In this document: one piece after another, positions 12,448 to 23,478 of the stretch
Layout of the letters: the number at the start of each line of letters is the position of its first letter
Numbering within the stretch: the stretch's first letter is position 1
DNA from: Anticarsia gemmatalis
Taxonomy: Eukaryota; Arthropoda; Insecta; Lepidoptera; Erebidae
DNA: 64,000 bases
Assembly: GCF_050436995.1 (NCBI RefSeq)
Contig: NC_134776.1
Span: 17,215,001 to 17,279,000 of the forward strand
Direction: 5' to 3'
The notes under the pieces: generated by a model
The model's database searches: none
The model's input: the letters and a program-made list of their open reading frames with translations, nothing else
What the model was told of the DNA's origin: nothing
Translations under genes and position numbers: made by a program

Positions 12448-12891
12448 TCAAGATGTTATTAAAAATGTACAATATTCCGTATAATTTGATATCATCTCTG
12501 ATATTTTAAACATCGTTATACTGTGACCGAAGAAATGTTTATCTGGGTACAAAATTCTTCGTCGTTTTGTGATTTGTGTTTCTTGATATTCGGATGATGA
12601 TGAAGATATAATATTTAATATTTGTCCGACTGCGATTGATCTTATACCAGAGAGCAGAACGATAAAGAATAAAAAGCATATTGCATATGCATATGCTTTT
12701 TCATTTTTTTTAATTGGATTAAAATTGGACATTAAAAATTTACAATTTAGCGCATGATCATCTTCTATGATATATTTAAAATAATTGTCTATAAGAATAT
12801 GAAAATGTTTATAGGAGTGTAGCTCTATGTTAATTGGAGGATTTGTTAGTTCTTCGCGCTTTTTCTTATTAATCGCATTTAATGCTAACAC
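12448..12891 (-). other. Unassigned 147-codon open frame
   Basis: Longest open frame in the window that I could not link to a transposon. It is lysine-rich at the N-terminus, has a hydrophobic run (AICFLFFIVLLSG, residues about 71-83) and a Ser-rich patch followed by a KRRR cluster. The DNA under the hydrophobic part is a quasi-palindrome of GCATAT repeats at about 12672-12705, so part of the frame may be an accident. It lies directly downstream, on the same strand, of the broken Helitron gene and could be a scrambled piece of it. Probably not a host gene. Confidence 0.2.
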
Positions 12892-13332
12892 TTCGTATAA
12901 CTTTTTCTTCGCTGTCAGTTTTTCTAATGAGATTGAAATTACTCGTCATATTTTATATGTGTTTCTTGGTGACATTTCTTATATTCGACATGCTGTAACT
13001 GGCTAAAGGCCAGAAAGTTCCTGTGTTCCAGCTGGTATTTTATCTGCTCTGATGACAACTTTATAGCCATCACTTGGCATGCGCTCTAAAGCAGTCTTGT
13101 CAGTTCATGAAGCATTTGCTGCAGATCTTGGAGAATTGCTCTTTTCGTAACTGTGTTAATCCCTTAACGCCGGTCAAGTTGTTCTTCCATATTGCCCATG
13201 TATTTCCAAATGTATTTGCAAGAATTTATGCTGTGCGTCTTCAATAGGTTGCAATGATCCAATGTAATGGTAAATCTTACCTTGAATCTGTTAAGTCAAA
13301 GCCATAGTTATAGTTAAATTTACAAAAAGACA

Positions 13333-13381
13333 AATTCTGGAATGTAGTTTGTTAGATTTTAACAAACTACGTTCCAGATTT
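13333..13381. repeat. Palindrome inside the dead Helitron gene
   Basis: Arms of about 21 bp built on GTAGTTTGTTA and its complement with two or three mismatches, and a loop of about 5 bases. It falls in the gap between two recognisable protein blocks of the Helitron pseudogene, so it is either a later change or marks a deletion joint. Confidence 0.6.
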
Positions 13382-13539
13382 TTTTTTACAATCATAGAAA
13401 AGGTTTTATGCTTGTTTTTTGATGATTTCCCCACCCCAAATGAAGTCATTTGGACACAGGCTTCGTATTTTTGAGTCCTGATTCTAGTGTTTCGCCATGA
13501 AGCAGGGAACGCAATGGCTCTGGTGGCGGGATCAATAAG

Positions 13540-13764
13540 GTCACTTTACAACCTTTTTTTTGCGTCAGGAAAATGCATCACTGCATATCCCAACCGTGGG
13601 AGGAAAGCGGGGGTCTATCGGGCTCTTCCGCTGGCTGGACGTTCCGGCTAATTTGGGCATACCGTCTGAAAACCTGACGGTGTTCCTCCAACGGTCACCA
13701 TAAGGTGGCCAGGACGCGGTACCTCCAATCGGATACTCCGCGTTCCAGCCGGGTGTCACTTTAC
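13540..13764 (-). mobile_element. 5'-truncated retroposon inserted in the Helitron gene
   Basis: A 205-bp insert (13550-13754) flanked by the exact 10-bp duplication GTCACTTTAC (13540-13549 and 13755-13764). On the minus strand it ends GCAGTGATGCATTTTCCTGA, CGC, then a run of eight A, as a LINE-driven retroposon should. If the insert and one duplicate are removed, the Helitron reading frame runs straight through: CCLSGKVT joins LLIPPPEPL in frame. That makes this a precise insertion. The insert encodes no complete protein. It is the 3' end of an unidentified LINE or SINE. Confidence 0.85.
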
Positions 13765-14495
13765 CACTAAGGCAGCACAAACCAGGCATTGCACCAGCAA
13801 ACTTCAATGAGCCACAATTCTGGCAAACAGCGTCCATTGGACCAATGCAAACTAAACTACGCAAGCTGCAATCGATGGTGCAATCATATAGAAACGCGGC
13901 TGCTGGAATCAAATCAACATTTGTACATTTTTTCTTGCACTTCAAAGATTATTCCTCTGTTTGTCTGTACGATAAGCCGGACGATTTCTTGTTTCTAACC
14001 CGTTTCACGGGCTGCCTCTTTTTGTTCTTTCAAGCACAAATGAAGGCCCTTCTTTGCTGCATACTAACGCGGCGCTCTTTTTGTGCAATTTCTCGTTCTT
14101 CGTCAGATAATTGACTCGTGATATTCCGTTGCCTAATTGCATTACAGCTCCACTGGGAAAGATTAGATCTTCTAGGACGCGGCATTGTTAATAGTAATGC
14201 TGAATATACGCTCGCACAAAACCACATGAAACAACCAAATATAAATAACAGTGCCTGAACTTTCGAGACATAGACAATAGCTTTTCAAGAAAAATCATAG
14301 ACTACCTATAAAAAGACATTTATTTACACTTTTGTTAACCTGTAGAAGGGGTTTCAACATGGTGGCTTAGAAGTCGAAAGTGAAACCAAATTAGAAGAGA
14401 GGCTTGCAATTCGAAAAGTTCTACTTCTACCTTTCCAGAGGACGGCATTTCATAAACAATACTATAATAATATCCAATAGTTTCAAAGGCTCAGA

Positions 14496-14609
14496 CGCAA
14501 AATATCCACTTCTCAAAATGTCCACTGGTCGCAAAATGTTCACTTCGCAGAATGTCTAATTCGCAAAATGTCCACTTCGCAGAATGTCCACTTGGTAAAA
14601 TGTTTAGCT
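14496..14609. repeat. 16-bp tandem repeat, about 7 units
   Basis: Units begin at 14496, 14512, 14530, 14546, 14562, 14578 and 14594. The consensus is CGCAAAATGTCCACTT, with one unit of 18 bp. Divergence between units is low to moderate. A related 16-bp array lies at 60808-61096. Confidence 0.9.
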
Positions 14610-14637
14610 ACTTAGCTTTCACAACATCTTGGTTTCT

Positions 14638-14702
14638 TCCATATTGGCCATTAAATGTTTTTGCATGAATTTATGCTGTGCATCTTCAATGGGTTGCAAT
14701 TA
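14638..14702 (-). mobile_element. Second fragment of Helitron gene
   Basis: About 65 bp repeats the stretch at 13186-13258 (GAATTTATGCTGTGC then TCTTCAATGGGTTGCAA) that encodes part of the Helitron protein (LQPIEDAQHK region). It is either a separate decayed copy or a partial duplication of the same one. The following 320 bases (to 15025) hold nothing I recognise. Confidence 0.65.
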
Positions 14703-15025
14703 TTATACAATTAATAATACAATAATTGTTGTGTGTTTATTTGTATCAATATGGGCAAGAGGATTTATCTACCTGTATAACACAAAAAGTCATTATATTA
14801 GCTACATCATTGTTAATGTAATAATTTAATGTATAGTGACAGATTATGATTTTTTTCTCAATTATTTGAATTCCTGTGATGAATAACCTTTTTCGTGTTT
14901 TATTTTTTAAGATTTTCAAGTTTTGCCAGATAATCTGACGACTTCACTTGTTGCTTACATATCTCCATCCGTTCTCACACATTAAATACTCATTGAGCAA
15001 GGAGTTACATTAATATTATGGTACA

Positions 15026-15170
15026 CTAGAGGCCGCCCGCGACTTCGTCCGCGTGGAAACTCTTCCCGTATAAAACCCGATCCTTCGGGAACTCCGGGAT
15101 AAAAAGCCTATGTGTTATTCTGGGTCTTCAGTTACCTACATACCGAGTTTACTTAATGTGTTAAGTTTAC
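15026..15170 (-). mobile_element. Helitron 3' end fragment
   Basis: On the minus strand the sequence contains CTTTTTATCCCGGAGTTCCC and then GTTTCCACGCGGACGAAGTC, and ends GCGGGCGGCCT plus CTAG (15026-15029). This is a typical lepidopteran Helitron terminus. The far end cannot be placed. Confidence 0.65.
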
Positions 15171-15763
15171 GAAACAGAAAAGTCGCTGCCCATTGTATAG
15201 TAGTTGTATTATTGTAATTCTCATTGTTTTTTTTCAGTCTCAATTGATATATTTTTAAATACATTTAACAAAAATTAAGCAAAAAATATTAAAACGAAAA
15301 TCTTTAAAAATAATATAAATGTGGTGGGCACCGGTATCGGGAACGGGGTCCGAAGTACCGGCGGTTAGGGCTCTAGAACGAGGAACCTCCTGACAATTCG
15401 CGCCGTGCCGAGAAAAACTTTATCATTGTTAATAACATGTAAGTCGCTCCAAAGGCCCCCGCGGTTACATCTTTGCCTCAAAAGAATCCTTATTTTAAAT
15501 AGTCTTGTAGTTTACATTTTGTATGTAAATGTTCAAAGATAGTGGCGGTGTTAACGACTTAGTAAATAGAGGAGGCGGTGCGCCACTTCCTTTCATCAAG
15601 CTCTTATCAGATCAACACACAATCGACATGCGAATCGCTAAAGCACCATGTTTAATAACGCAGCATAGGTTTGAATTATTTTTATTACATTTTCATAGTA
15701 CTGTTCAGAACGCGCTTTCTAGAAATAAAACGTCATTCAGAACTGTAGTACGTGTACATTATT
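15171..15763. other. No gene seen
   Basis: Has a GC-rich patch at about 15325-15410 without a clear motif. The open frame 15529-15774 shows no known domain and runs into the terminus of the fold-back element. Confidence 0.35.
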
Positions 15764-16918
15764 TAGTCCATTGAAATGTTACATGAGATTTACATTTCTT
15801 AGAGGACGCAATTTTATTTTTGGAACATGTAGGTGGGGTCAATAGAAGCTTAACTTGAAGTTTGTGGGGTCGCCCCTCTTGTCCCCCGGCCGCCATCATG
15901 GAAAAGGGGGTGGAAATACTTTTTTAGCTATATCTCGGAAACTATGCGGGTTACAATGAAATTGCAAAAGCATAATTTGTAGCAAATTATTTTGCCTACA
16001 AATATGTTGAATAACTTTTTGCCCTAAATTAACAATTAAAGAAGTTATAAGGAAAAAAGTGCATTTTTTTTATGAAACATTTCTTTGTTGCTATATAACT
16101 TTTTTTAACGACAGCCGCGCGGATCGATCTCTGAGGTTAAGCCACGCTTGCCGAGGTTGTTTTGCGGATGGGTGACCATCTTACACATTTCGAGTTCCTC
16201 CCTGTTTCGGAAGGCACGTTAAATTGTGGGTCCCGGCTGTCATTTTCGAAGATATTTGACAGTCGTTAACAGTACTCAGAAGCTTGAAAGTCTGACAACC
16301 AGTCTTAACCAGGGGTATCGTTTTATATCCCAGGTAAATGGGTTGTGGAGGTCAGATAGGCAGTCGCTCCATGTAAAACACTGGTATTCAGCTGCATCTG
16401 GTGAGACTGGAAGCCGACTCCAACATAGTTTGGAAAAAAGGCTAAGCTGATATGAATAAATAAAAAAAAAAATAACCCAGACCAATCTTGTAGAGTACTT
16501 TTCGAGGAAAATTTTGCCTTATATTTTTTTTTAATTTTACTAATTAGAAACTTCGTAACAGCGCTCCGAAACAGACCGGATTTGGAAAGAAAATTTTTGT
16601 AAAAAAAAATTCACTATTTTGCTTATAACTTCTTTAATTGTTAATTTAGGACAAAAATTATGAGACATATTTGTAGGCAAAATAATTTGCTACAAATTAT
16701 GCTTTAACAATTTTATTGTAAGACGCATAGTTTCCGAGATATAGCGAAAAAAGTGTTTCCACCCCCTTTTCCAAGATGGCGGCCGGGGGACAAGAGGGGC
16801 GACCCCACAAACTTCAAGTTAAGCTTCTATTGACCCCCCCTACATGTTCCAAAAATAAAATTGCGTCCTCTAAGAAATGCAATATTCGGCCCTCAAATTG
16901 TAACATTTCAATGGACTA
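15764..16918. mobile_element. 1.15-kb fold-back element with about 300-bp inverted arms
   Basis: The left arm (15764 to about 16071) and right arm (about 16602 to 16918) are reverse complements over roughly 300 bp. Both carry TAGTCCATTGAAATGTTAC at the outer ends, the GGCCGCCATC / GATGGCGGCC block, and ACAATTAAAGAAGTTATAAG near the inner end. The flanking trinucleotide ATT (or the dinucleotide TA, if the ends are drawn one step in) may be the target duplication; the symmetry leaves this ambiguous. No transposase is encoded, so it is non-autonomous. The interior holds a SINE at 16113-16473. The superfamily is unknown. Confidence 0.8.
16113..16473 (+). mobile_element. SINE with 5S-rRNA-like head, nested
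   Basis: The plus-strand head carries GAGGTTAAGCCACGCTTG (16133-16150, like 5S box A) and GGATGGGTGACC (16166-16177, like box C). The body is colinear with the copy at 1037-1362 and ends in AAGGCTAAGCTGAT and an A-rich tail of about 11 A near 16462-16472. It sits in the centre of the fold-back element, so it is either younger than that element or was captured by it. The box spacing is close to that of 5S rRNA, but the rest of the 5S molecule is absent, so it is not a 5S gene. Confidence 0.75.
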
Positions 16919-18544
16919 ATTGTATAAAATGCCGACTATGTTATTTTAAAATCCTGTTACCCGAATACTTTAAATAACGGAGGAAACCTAATCATATTTT
17001 TTTCCAAACAAAAATCGATATTTTTTGTACTTGTTTGACAACCAGGCACTGTGTTAGTAAAAACCTCATTGCAACCCAAAGTTCGCTGATGGTAACTAGT
17101 AACTAGATAATTAATTCAATTTACTACAAACAAGGACAGCTATCATACGTGTCTGTACTTCAAACTTGAGGATCATCTGTTATGCGGTCAATAATCTACA
17201 AACAGTTTGCGTTACACCGCTGTTTGTGTTTCAACCGTAAAATACAGCTGTATTTACCATGTTCGCGTAAAACAAAATCGAGCTAACAGCCGCGATTGAG
17301 AGACAAGGCCGTCAGCATTATGAAGTATTGTTCCCACATTTTTTATATATGTTCCGCTATTCATCTCTGCGTGTTCCGGGGTTCTTCGTTCGTAATTAGT
17401 CTTTGTTTTACGTACCTGGATGATGATAGATGTAGTTATTGATATAGTGGCTACTGGCTAACTCCGAGTTACCCACAAGCCAGTTGTTTAGATTGTAATA
17501 AATTACTTACATTTTAACGGTTTTCAGATGACGCTAGTAATTTATGGCAGCAATGTTTTTGCATGCAAAAGGCATGCAAAAACATTGCACTTGCATTGAT
17601 TAAATAAACTTAAATAAGTAAATTTTAAAACAATGTCCGAATATTAGTATGTTAGGAAAAACTCTGAAAAAGAATGTATGCCAGATGACATAAATACGTC
17701 ACACATCGCCAAAATTAATATCAAAGGGTTATAAACGTTTTTATTATATCTTATACTGCTTCAAACTTACGACAGATTAGCTGTACTTGAATATAGAAGA
17801 ATACAGATCCTACCTGTCGTTTCGTACACGAATTTGGTAAAGAATATTAATATATGTAGTTAGTCAGACGATCACTATGATAAAGTCATAAACCACTCCC
17901 TTCGAGTTAATAACTTTATTGCTATGTAAATGTCTGTTTTATCTAAATAACCTTTTACCTGTTCGGTCAAGCGACTTGACGTTGTTTATGCATTCAGAAA
18001 TGGCCCGTTAAAATATCGCATCGAGCTAACGTAACTAAGTCCATTTATAGAGACATCAGTAATTCAGACAAATTATATATTATTATGTTCTCACTAACAC
18101 AATAACCCACATTATTGTAATTAACACTTAGTTTCATATGCATGGATCAACAAAAAATAATTTTATAGATATCGTTGAATAACTGAGTTGTGACTGCACT
18201 TTTACTTTACACAAATATGAACTTTATGTTTATATTAAATAAGGTAACATTTCTTCAAGTATCGTCAAGTATTTTTTTTTTGTACAAGTTAAAATTTACT
18301 GTATATCTTATAGATAGAGATTAAATTCGACTATCGTTTGAACAACTTTCGATCTAATAAAGTTATTTTATTCGTCTCGAAAATTAATTCTATTTTATAT
18401 CTTTGTTTATGTATAAAATCTTATTGTATGGATATTTTGATTATTAATAATGATTTTTTTATTTAGGTTGAGTGTTTTATAATATTTTATATTAGTCGTG
18501 AGAAATGTTCTTGTTCTTGTATATTTACAGATATTTATTATAAT
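16919..18544. other. No gene seen
   Basis: AT-rich sequence without coding signals. Contains the palindrome at 17550-17588. Confidence 0.45.
17550..17588. repeat. 39-bp perfect palindrome
   Basis: Arms of 17 bp (GCAATGTTTTTGCATGC) pair without mismatch around the 5-base loop AAAAG. Confidence 0.9.
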
Positions 18545-18692
18545 TTTATGAGAACGGACAGACCAGAGAAAATTGCCCGTGGTACGTGGTAGTGTGTGTC
18601 AAATTTTATTAAAATCTGTTCCCTAGTATTTTGCGTGAATGAGTAACAAACTTGATCCATCCATACTCATAAACTTTCGTATTTACAGATTC
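18545..18692 (+). repeat. Dispersed lepidopteran repeat fragment
   Basis: Has the pattern AAAATCTGTTCCCTAGTATT then GCGTGAATGAGTAACAAAC and CATACTCATAAACTTTCGTA. In many lepidopteran genomes this is a repeat that decays into short CATA-type tandem tails. The class is uncertain (Helitron or SINE end). Confidence 0.35.
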
Positions 18693-19026
18693 ATAGCATC
18701 TTTTATCCAGTTTTACACAAATTTTAAAACATCACAAAAACATCAACTTCAGTTCAGTCTTGACCAGCACTGAAACCTTTTGCACAGAAGACAAGATCTT
18801 ATTTCTCTACTAAAAGGCAACGGAAAAGATCATAAATCATATTAATATAAAAAGGAAGGAGATTTTTCTCTTATTCTGTAATTCTCAATTATTTATTTTG
18901 TTTCGCTAAAAAAACTTGAGAGGCATATACTTTCCTACCTATACACGTAGTAGGAACAAAAGAGTACTTCTACATAACACTTTTTAAATGATATGTATGT
19001 ATGTACATAATGTGACGTATTAAATT

Positions 19027-19258
19027 CTAGCTGACCCGCGCAACTTCGTTTGCGTCACATAATTTAATAAATTTTCCCCTTTTTGTAACATTTTTCACTG
19101 GTACTCTGCTCCTATAAGTCGTAGCGTGATGATATGCCTATAGCCTTCCTAAATAAATAGGATCAAAAAGTAAAATAATTCTTCAATTCGCACCAGTAGT
19201 TCCTGAGACTAGCGCGTTCAAACAAACAAACTCTTCAGCTTTATAATATTAGTATAGA
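19027..19258 (-). mobile_element. Lep1-type Helitron, full length
   Basis: On the minus strand it runs from TCTATACTAATATTATAAAG (5' TC at 19258-19257) through TTTGTTTGTTTGAACGCGCT to GACGCAAACGAAGTTGCGCG, GGTCAG and CTAG at 19027-19030. Length is 232 bp, about the same as the copy at 50252-50484. The base before TC is A, as expected for Helitron insertion between A and T; the base after CTAG is A, not T. Non-autonomous, with no coding sequence. Confidence 0.85.
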
Positions 19259-22069
19259 TGGTGCAATATTCTAAAGATACCGAACATTTGGTTATGAATA
19301 GGAATATGTACGTCTAACAAGGCATTGCCCTAAGCACTACAAGATATGACTTGCATTAATGCTCATCCTATTTTGGAGGTGGTTTCGCAATCATATAATA
19401 TTCAACAGATGGTTTTGATGTCTTATAGATGTCAGACGTTTTTTAAAAGTATTGTCAGAGTGACACCGAAAGTTATTTGAACAGTTCTTGGCGGTATGTA
19501 TGGTCTCCAACCAGCACTTGGTGATTTTTGTGGATTCAAAACTCTTCTCTCATTCTGGAGATCTTTTCTAGCTGTAGGACAGGTGACAGAAATCATACAT
19601 TTTATCAATATTAAGGTTATGAATAACAGCATGTATTTTAACTTTGAACAAAGTTTACCAACTCAACTTTACGATGTCATGCAATTTTTGTAATTCAAAT
19701 ATAAACTCGAGTTTATTCCGATATCGTCGCGTAATAAAGCTGATGAGCATGAAATAAATACCCACAAGGTTATTTTAATTTGCAAATAGGTACAGCGACT
19801 ATAAACGGTCCCTAAAAGCGGATTACAGCCCACGCACAGCGCTATTTTCAAACACAGTACTGTATGCAGTACGTTGAATATGTAGGCATTGAATCATTTC
19901 GCGCTAATCATTATAAAATTAATGTGAATAATTATTTTAAGCTGCTTAGTAGTTCTCGCTACTCGTGTTCCAAAATTAATATTTCTATTGAGCATGGATT
20001 TACAATAACTATTGAAATTATTAATTGCATTTCCTGGCGGTGCCTATTTTTTGGTACAAAAGGTTGTTTCCGTACCCCAAATGTAATTAAATTGTACGTA
20101 GTGTCCACGCGGCATGCCTACGCACCGGTAAGTCGCCCGCATACCAGTAACCAAACTGCAGTTGGTTGCTTCTAACAGAATATGACCTTAAGGGGGTCAC
20201 TTTGGAACGTCGGACTTGTTTATATAAGTTGTTGAGACACATAATAATATAGTCGGCTACCTAATGGTTCAGGTAAGTGATTAGTGGATAAATAACCTGG
20301 CGTGGATAGTCCATAGATGGGTGCTTAATCTAAGTAATAGCGAGCATCTCTGAGCACCAAAAGACACGGTATGATAAAGGACTAATTGTCGTCCAATGAC
20401 AAAAATTGTGGCTAAGTCACGTCAAAGACGAACGGCAGGTATATGTGTATGTACGGCATGATCGATATTGAGACTAACCATTCGCATAGGGGTAGGGTTA
20501 AGTCATGTTTTCGAACAAATATCACTTATTTCTTTGTTTTCTAGCAATATTATGAGCAGTAATCAAGAATGATGGGGCCAGGTCTTGTAAATTGTATTAC
20601 ATTTAATATAATGTCAGCGTATAATAGCGGAAGCAGTCGGAGGAAAGGATTAGGGTTCAAGTCTGTGTGACGACCCCGAAACGTAGCCAGCGTGGAAGAA
20701 ACAATTCACACATCGTAAGTGTATTCATGTACTTGTCATATATATGTTGAAGGTAATTCATATTTTCGGGAACTTGCAGAACTTTCCAGTCAACACGTGC
20801 CCCAACGGCAAGCACTGGATGTTTTTTGTCGTCGAATGTTCCATGTTTCGTTGTGTGTTTAAGAAATAATTATCATTCGTTCTAACTGAGAAGTATAACA
20901 TCGCTATTAAAACTCGCACACTTGTGAGTTTTTTAAATACTGCTCAAAGAAATGTTAAGTCCCCAGTAAATGTAAACCCGTACTTTGCAAACGTTGGCTT
21001 TGGCAAAAAACCCTTTCCTCAACTCGAAAGGTAACGTTTGCCCATAAGTGGGAAATTCATAAAAAGTTATTTCTCGCAAATATCGAATTAACATACGACT
21101 GCTGCATAACGCATAGTTATATTTATATCGTTATAAAGTGGCAGGTGACACAATAGTTAAGACATAATTTGAGTTACGTACATCAAAATGAAGGCATTTC
21201 ATGTAGCGTATGCTCTCATTGTCCGATTAACTTCAGATTGTACTAAAGGTTTCTTAACTAAATGCATGGTTAAGAAACTTTTAGTAAGGTATGGTTAACA
21301 TTTTTATACATATATGAAAATAAAGGTGACTAGAGGTGGTAAATAAAGTATATTAATCAATAAAAGTCGCTGTTAAATGCCGTTATTGTAGGTGTTTTGC
21401 ACAGCACCATAGCAGATAGAATCTAAATATTCTAATGTAAGTAACTAAACATTTCAAGTTCAATTTTAAAAGAGGGATGGCTAATAGAACGGCTTTTTGT
21501 ACACAGATATTATTATATTGGTATAGTATTAAAATGTATGCGGTAAGGATCTTTCTTCAGTCCAATATTATGATTATTTAATAAATAAAAATAAAAATTA
21601 TCAAACGAAACATATCTTCCAATAGTTAAACCTATGCACGGCACGATCGTAACTGCTATACCCAGAGATTATCTTAAATTGAATTATAAATGCAAAACCA
21701 AATTCATAATACACATAATAAAAAGTTCGAAGGTCTCCGGTATTGGCGCCACTATGCAATCATTACCATATCAGTAATATATTATAATTATATGCAAAGC
21801 TATGAAAGCATTTACCACCCGCGGTTTGCCTTTGTCTTACAAAATCTGTTAATTGGGCGTGGCTTGGCATCTGATCACGTGCGTATAAGAAAGTCGTCTA
21901 GTTAATTAAATTTGTAATTTTTATATAAATGAAATAACGTAATATCTATTTTTGTCTCTAGTGTCATAGCTTGTGAACGCGACCGCCAATAATAGTGATT
22001 TAAACCCTGGGTTCCTCGACGTGTCATATTTTTTTAAATAATTGAAATAGATCATATAAGTGATGGCTG
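19259..22069. other. No gene seen
   Basis: Open frames of 60-103 codons (largest 19864-20175 plus) have no recognised domain. A B-box-like GGTTCAAGTCT at about 20653 may be a worn tRNA-headed SINE. Includes the palindrome at 21241-21286. Confidence 0.4.
21241..21286. repeat. 46-bp palindrome
   Basis: Arms of 18 bp (TACTAAAGGTTTCTTAAC, one mismatch) around a 10-base centre. Confidence 0.8.
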
Positions 22070-22212
22070 GCAAGAATGTGTGGTTCGTAGTTCTCTCAAA
22101 TATGTATGATGGTTCTGTGTGACAAGATGTATGGCTGCTAATGATGTAAGGAAAGTATATAGAGATCGTAGCAAGTGGCGTTTTGTTTTTTGTCTACCCC
22201 TATGGAGAAAAA
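22070..22212 (+). pseudogene. LINE C-terminal fragment (DRSKW family)
   Basis: The plus strand encodes NDVRKVYRDRSKWRFVFCLP followed by the family's CTACCCCTATGG. The same block is found on the minus strand at 57127-57262 (VRKDRSKWCSLVSVYPY). Such an end closes LINE ORF2-type proteins in many moths. Only the last 40 or so codons are recognisable here. Confidence 0.5.
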
Positions 22213-22774
22213 TGTGTGTTTTTTTCAATGCGTATCATTTTATAGCGTATACACATACGTTACGTATGTACTTTTGTTTGGAAAATTAACAATATTGGCT
22301 AATACATGATACAAAGACTATAAACATCGAGTTTATTTTCCAAGCTTCTGCATACGCTTTTGGATATAACGGTTATTAACATACACAGTATATTGATGGC
22401 AGCCAAGCCTCGTGATTGTCATAAATGGCAATCTCGTCATCCAATAGGACATAATCATTTGCATAATTCTTGACTGTTTTATATTTAAGAAAACATACAT
22501 GCATTTAGTGTTCCTAGATTCCGCTAGTAATGTAATAGTGATAACCACATTTGTGAATAACACGCCTAAGTTGCTTATGTCACGTAAACATTTATATTGT
22601 CCAACGCGGATGCCGCAGATTCGCTCCTTGTACCCCACGCGGGGACATTCAAAGGCTACCTTGCTTAATGGACCATTTTTGAAATAAATACGTTAGTTTA
22701 TGTTTTCATTTTCACATAGCTAAAGAAAAATGTATTCTTTATTGTCTTCCTAGCCTACTAAACTTATCTATACA

Positions 22775-22960
22775 TCTATATATATAAAAAAATGAATTGC
22801 CGTTCGTTAGTCTCGTTAAAACTCGAGAACGGCTGGACCGATTTGACTAATTTTGGTCTTGAATTATTTGTGGAAGTCCAGAGACTAGTGCCAGTACCAG
22901 GTGTAAAAGGTGTATAAATTTGAAAATGCGCGGTATTAAATCAAAAGAAGAAAGCTTATG
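22775..22960 (+). mobile_element. Helitron 5' end fragment
   Basis: Begins at a TC after A (22775) as TCTATATATATAAAAAAATG, then GTTCGTTAGTCTCGTTAAAA and CGGCTGGACCGATTTGACTA, the usual 5' region of larger lepidopteran Helitrons. The 3' end is not found, so the copy is broken. A worse-preserved copy lies at 28318-28500. Confidence 0.7.
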
Positions 22961-23365
22961 TCTATCAATACCATTTATTTCTACCCTTCAAAGGAACAAG
23001 TCGCGATTTTGACAGTTTTGAACAACGTAGAGCGCTTATTGCTTCTATAACGACTTCTAAAAATAACTGTTACCTAAATGTTATTTACATCGTAACAAAA
23101 ACACCTAAATATAACATGACCTAGTAATCGTCTGCTAAGCCTCACGGCTAGACATTATTATATAATGTATTAAGCGTACATACGTGATAATAATAGAATG
23201 ATAACACTCGAATTAACCCACATAAAGCCTCTTTACATCATGTGCGTACTACATTAGTTCCATTGTTTTACCGAATACGTGTCACAGTGGTTTCTAGAAT
23301 ATGTCTGCCGTATTAATACTCGTATTACAAATAAAAAAGTATATATGGAGGTGTGGAAGTTTGTT
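22961..23365. other. No gene seen
   Basis: AT-rich, no recognised feature. Confidence 0.4.
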
Positions 23366-23478
23366 CGATATATTTCCGGTTGTCCCCTCTGACACTGTCT
23401 TCCGGGGTGACAATTGGGAATTTTCTTACTACTTAAGAAAATTCCCAATTCTGACCCCGGAGGGCCACTGGAAATATA
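23366..23478. repeat. Inverted repeat, MITE-like
   Basis: Inner arms of about 31 bp (the left one carrying TCCGGGGTGACAATTGGGAA) lie around the centre at 23428-23433. Outer arms (TATATTTCC-GT-GTCCC type) also pair if a 20-bp segment of the left arm, about 23384-23404, is looped out. This looks like a short inverted-repeat transposon in which one arm lost or gained a segment. Confidence 0.75.

Larger units (their letters stand above)
12960..14188 (-). pseudogene. Broken Helitron Rep/helicase gene, N-terminal part
   Basis: This is the start of the replication-initiator/helicase protein that drives rolling-circle transposition of autonomous Helitrons. Minus-strand pieces appear in the right order: the start MPRPRRSNL at about 14183 with SDEEREIAQKER; a zinc-finger-like block DAVCQNCGSLKFAG...CCLSGKV (about 13840-13770); PPPEPLRSLLHGET (about 13520-13480); QGKIYHYIGSLQPIEDAQHK (about 13290-13235); and GYKVVIRADKIPAGT (about 13070-13027). 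Frameshifts and stops separate the pieces, and a retroposon sits inside the zinc-finger block. The HUH nuclease and helicase domains, which should follow, are missing. Clearly dead. The matching C-terminal end of a Helitron is at 30432-30705, but these need not be one copy. Confidence 0.75.

Noticed and set aside
12448..12891. A host membrane protein of 147 residues
   Set aside because: There is one hydrophobic run, its DNA is a quasi-palindrome, and no homologous domain or start context was recognised. Listed only as an unassigned frame.
14496..14609. A CRISPR-like array
   Set aside because: The units are contiguous 16-mers without spacers, and the genome is clearly eukaryotic.
16113..16180. 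A 5S rRNA gene
   Set aside because: Only the internal promoter region is similar. The rest is a SINE body, shared with the copy at 1037-1362.
19864..20175. A 103-codon plus-strand gene
   Set aside because: No recognised family, and composition like the surrounding DNA.
20905..20935. A bacterial-style terminator hairpin followed by T
   Set aside because: The eukaryotic context makes this meaningless, and the stem is only 7-8 bp.
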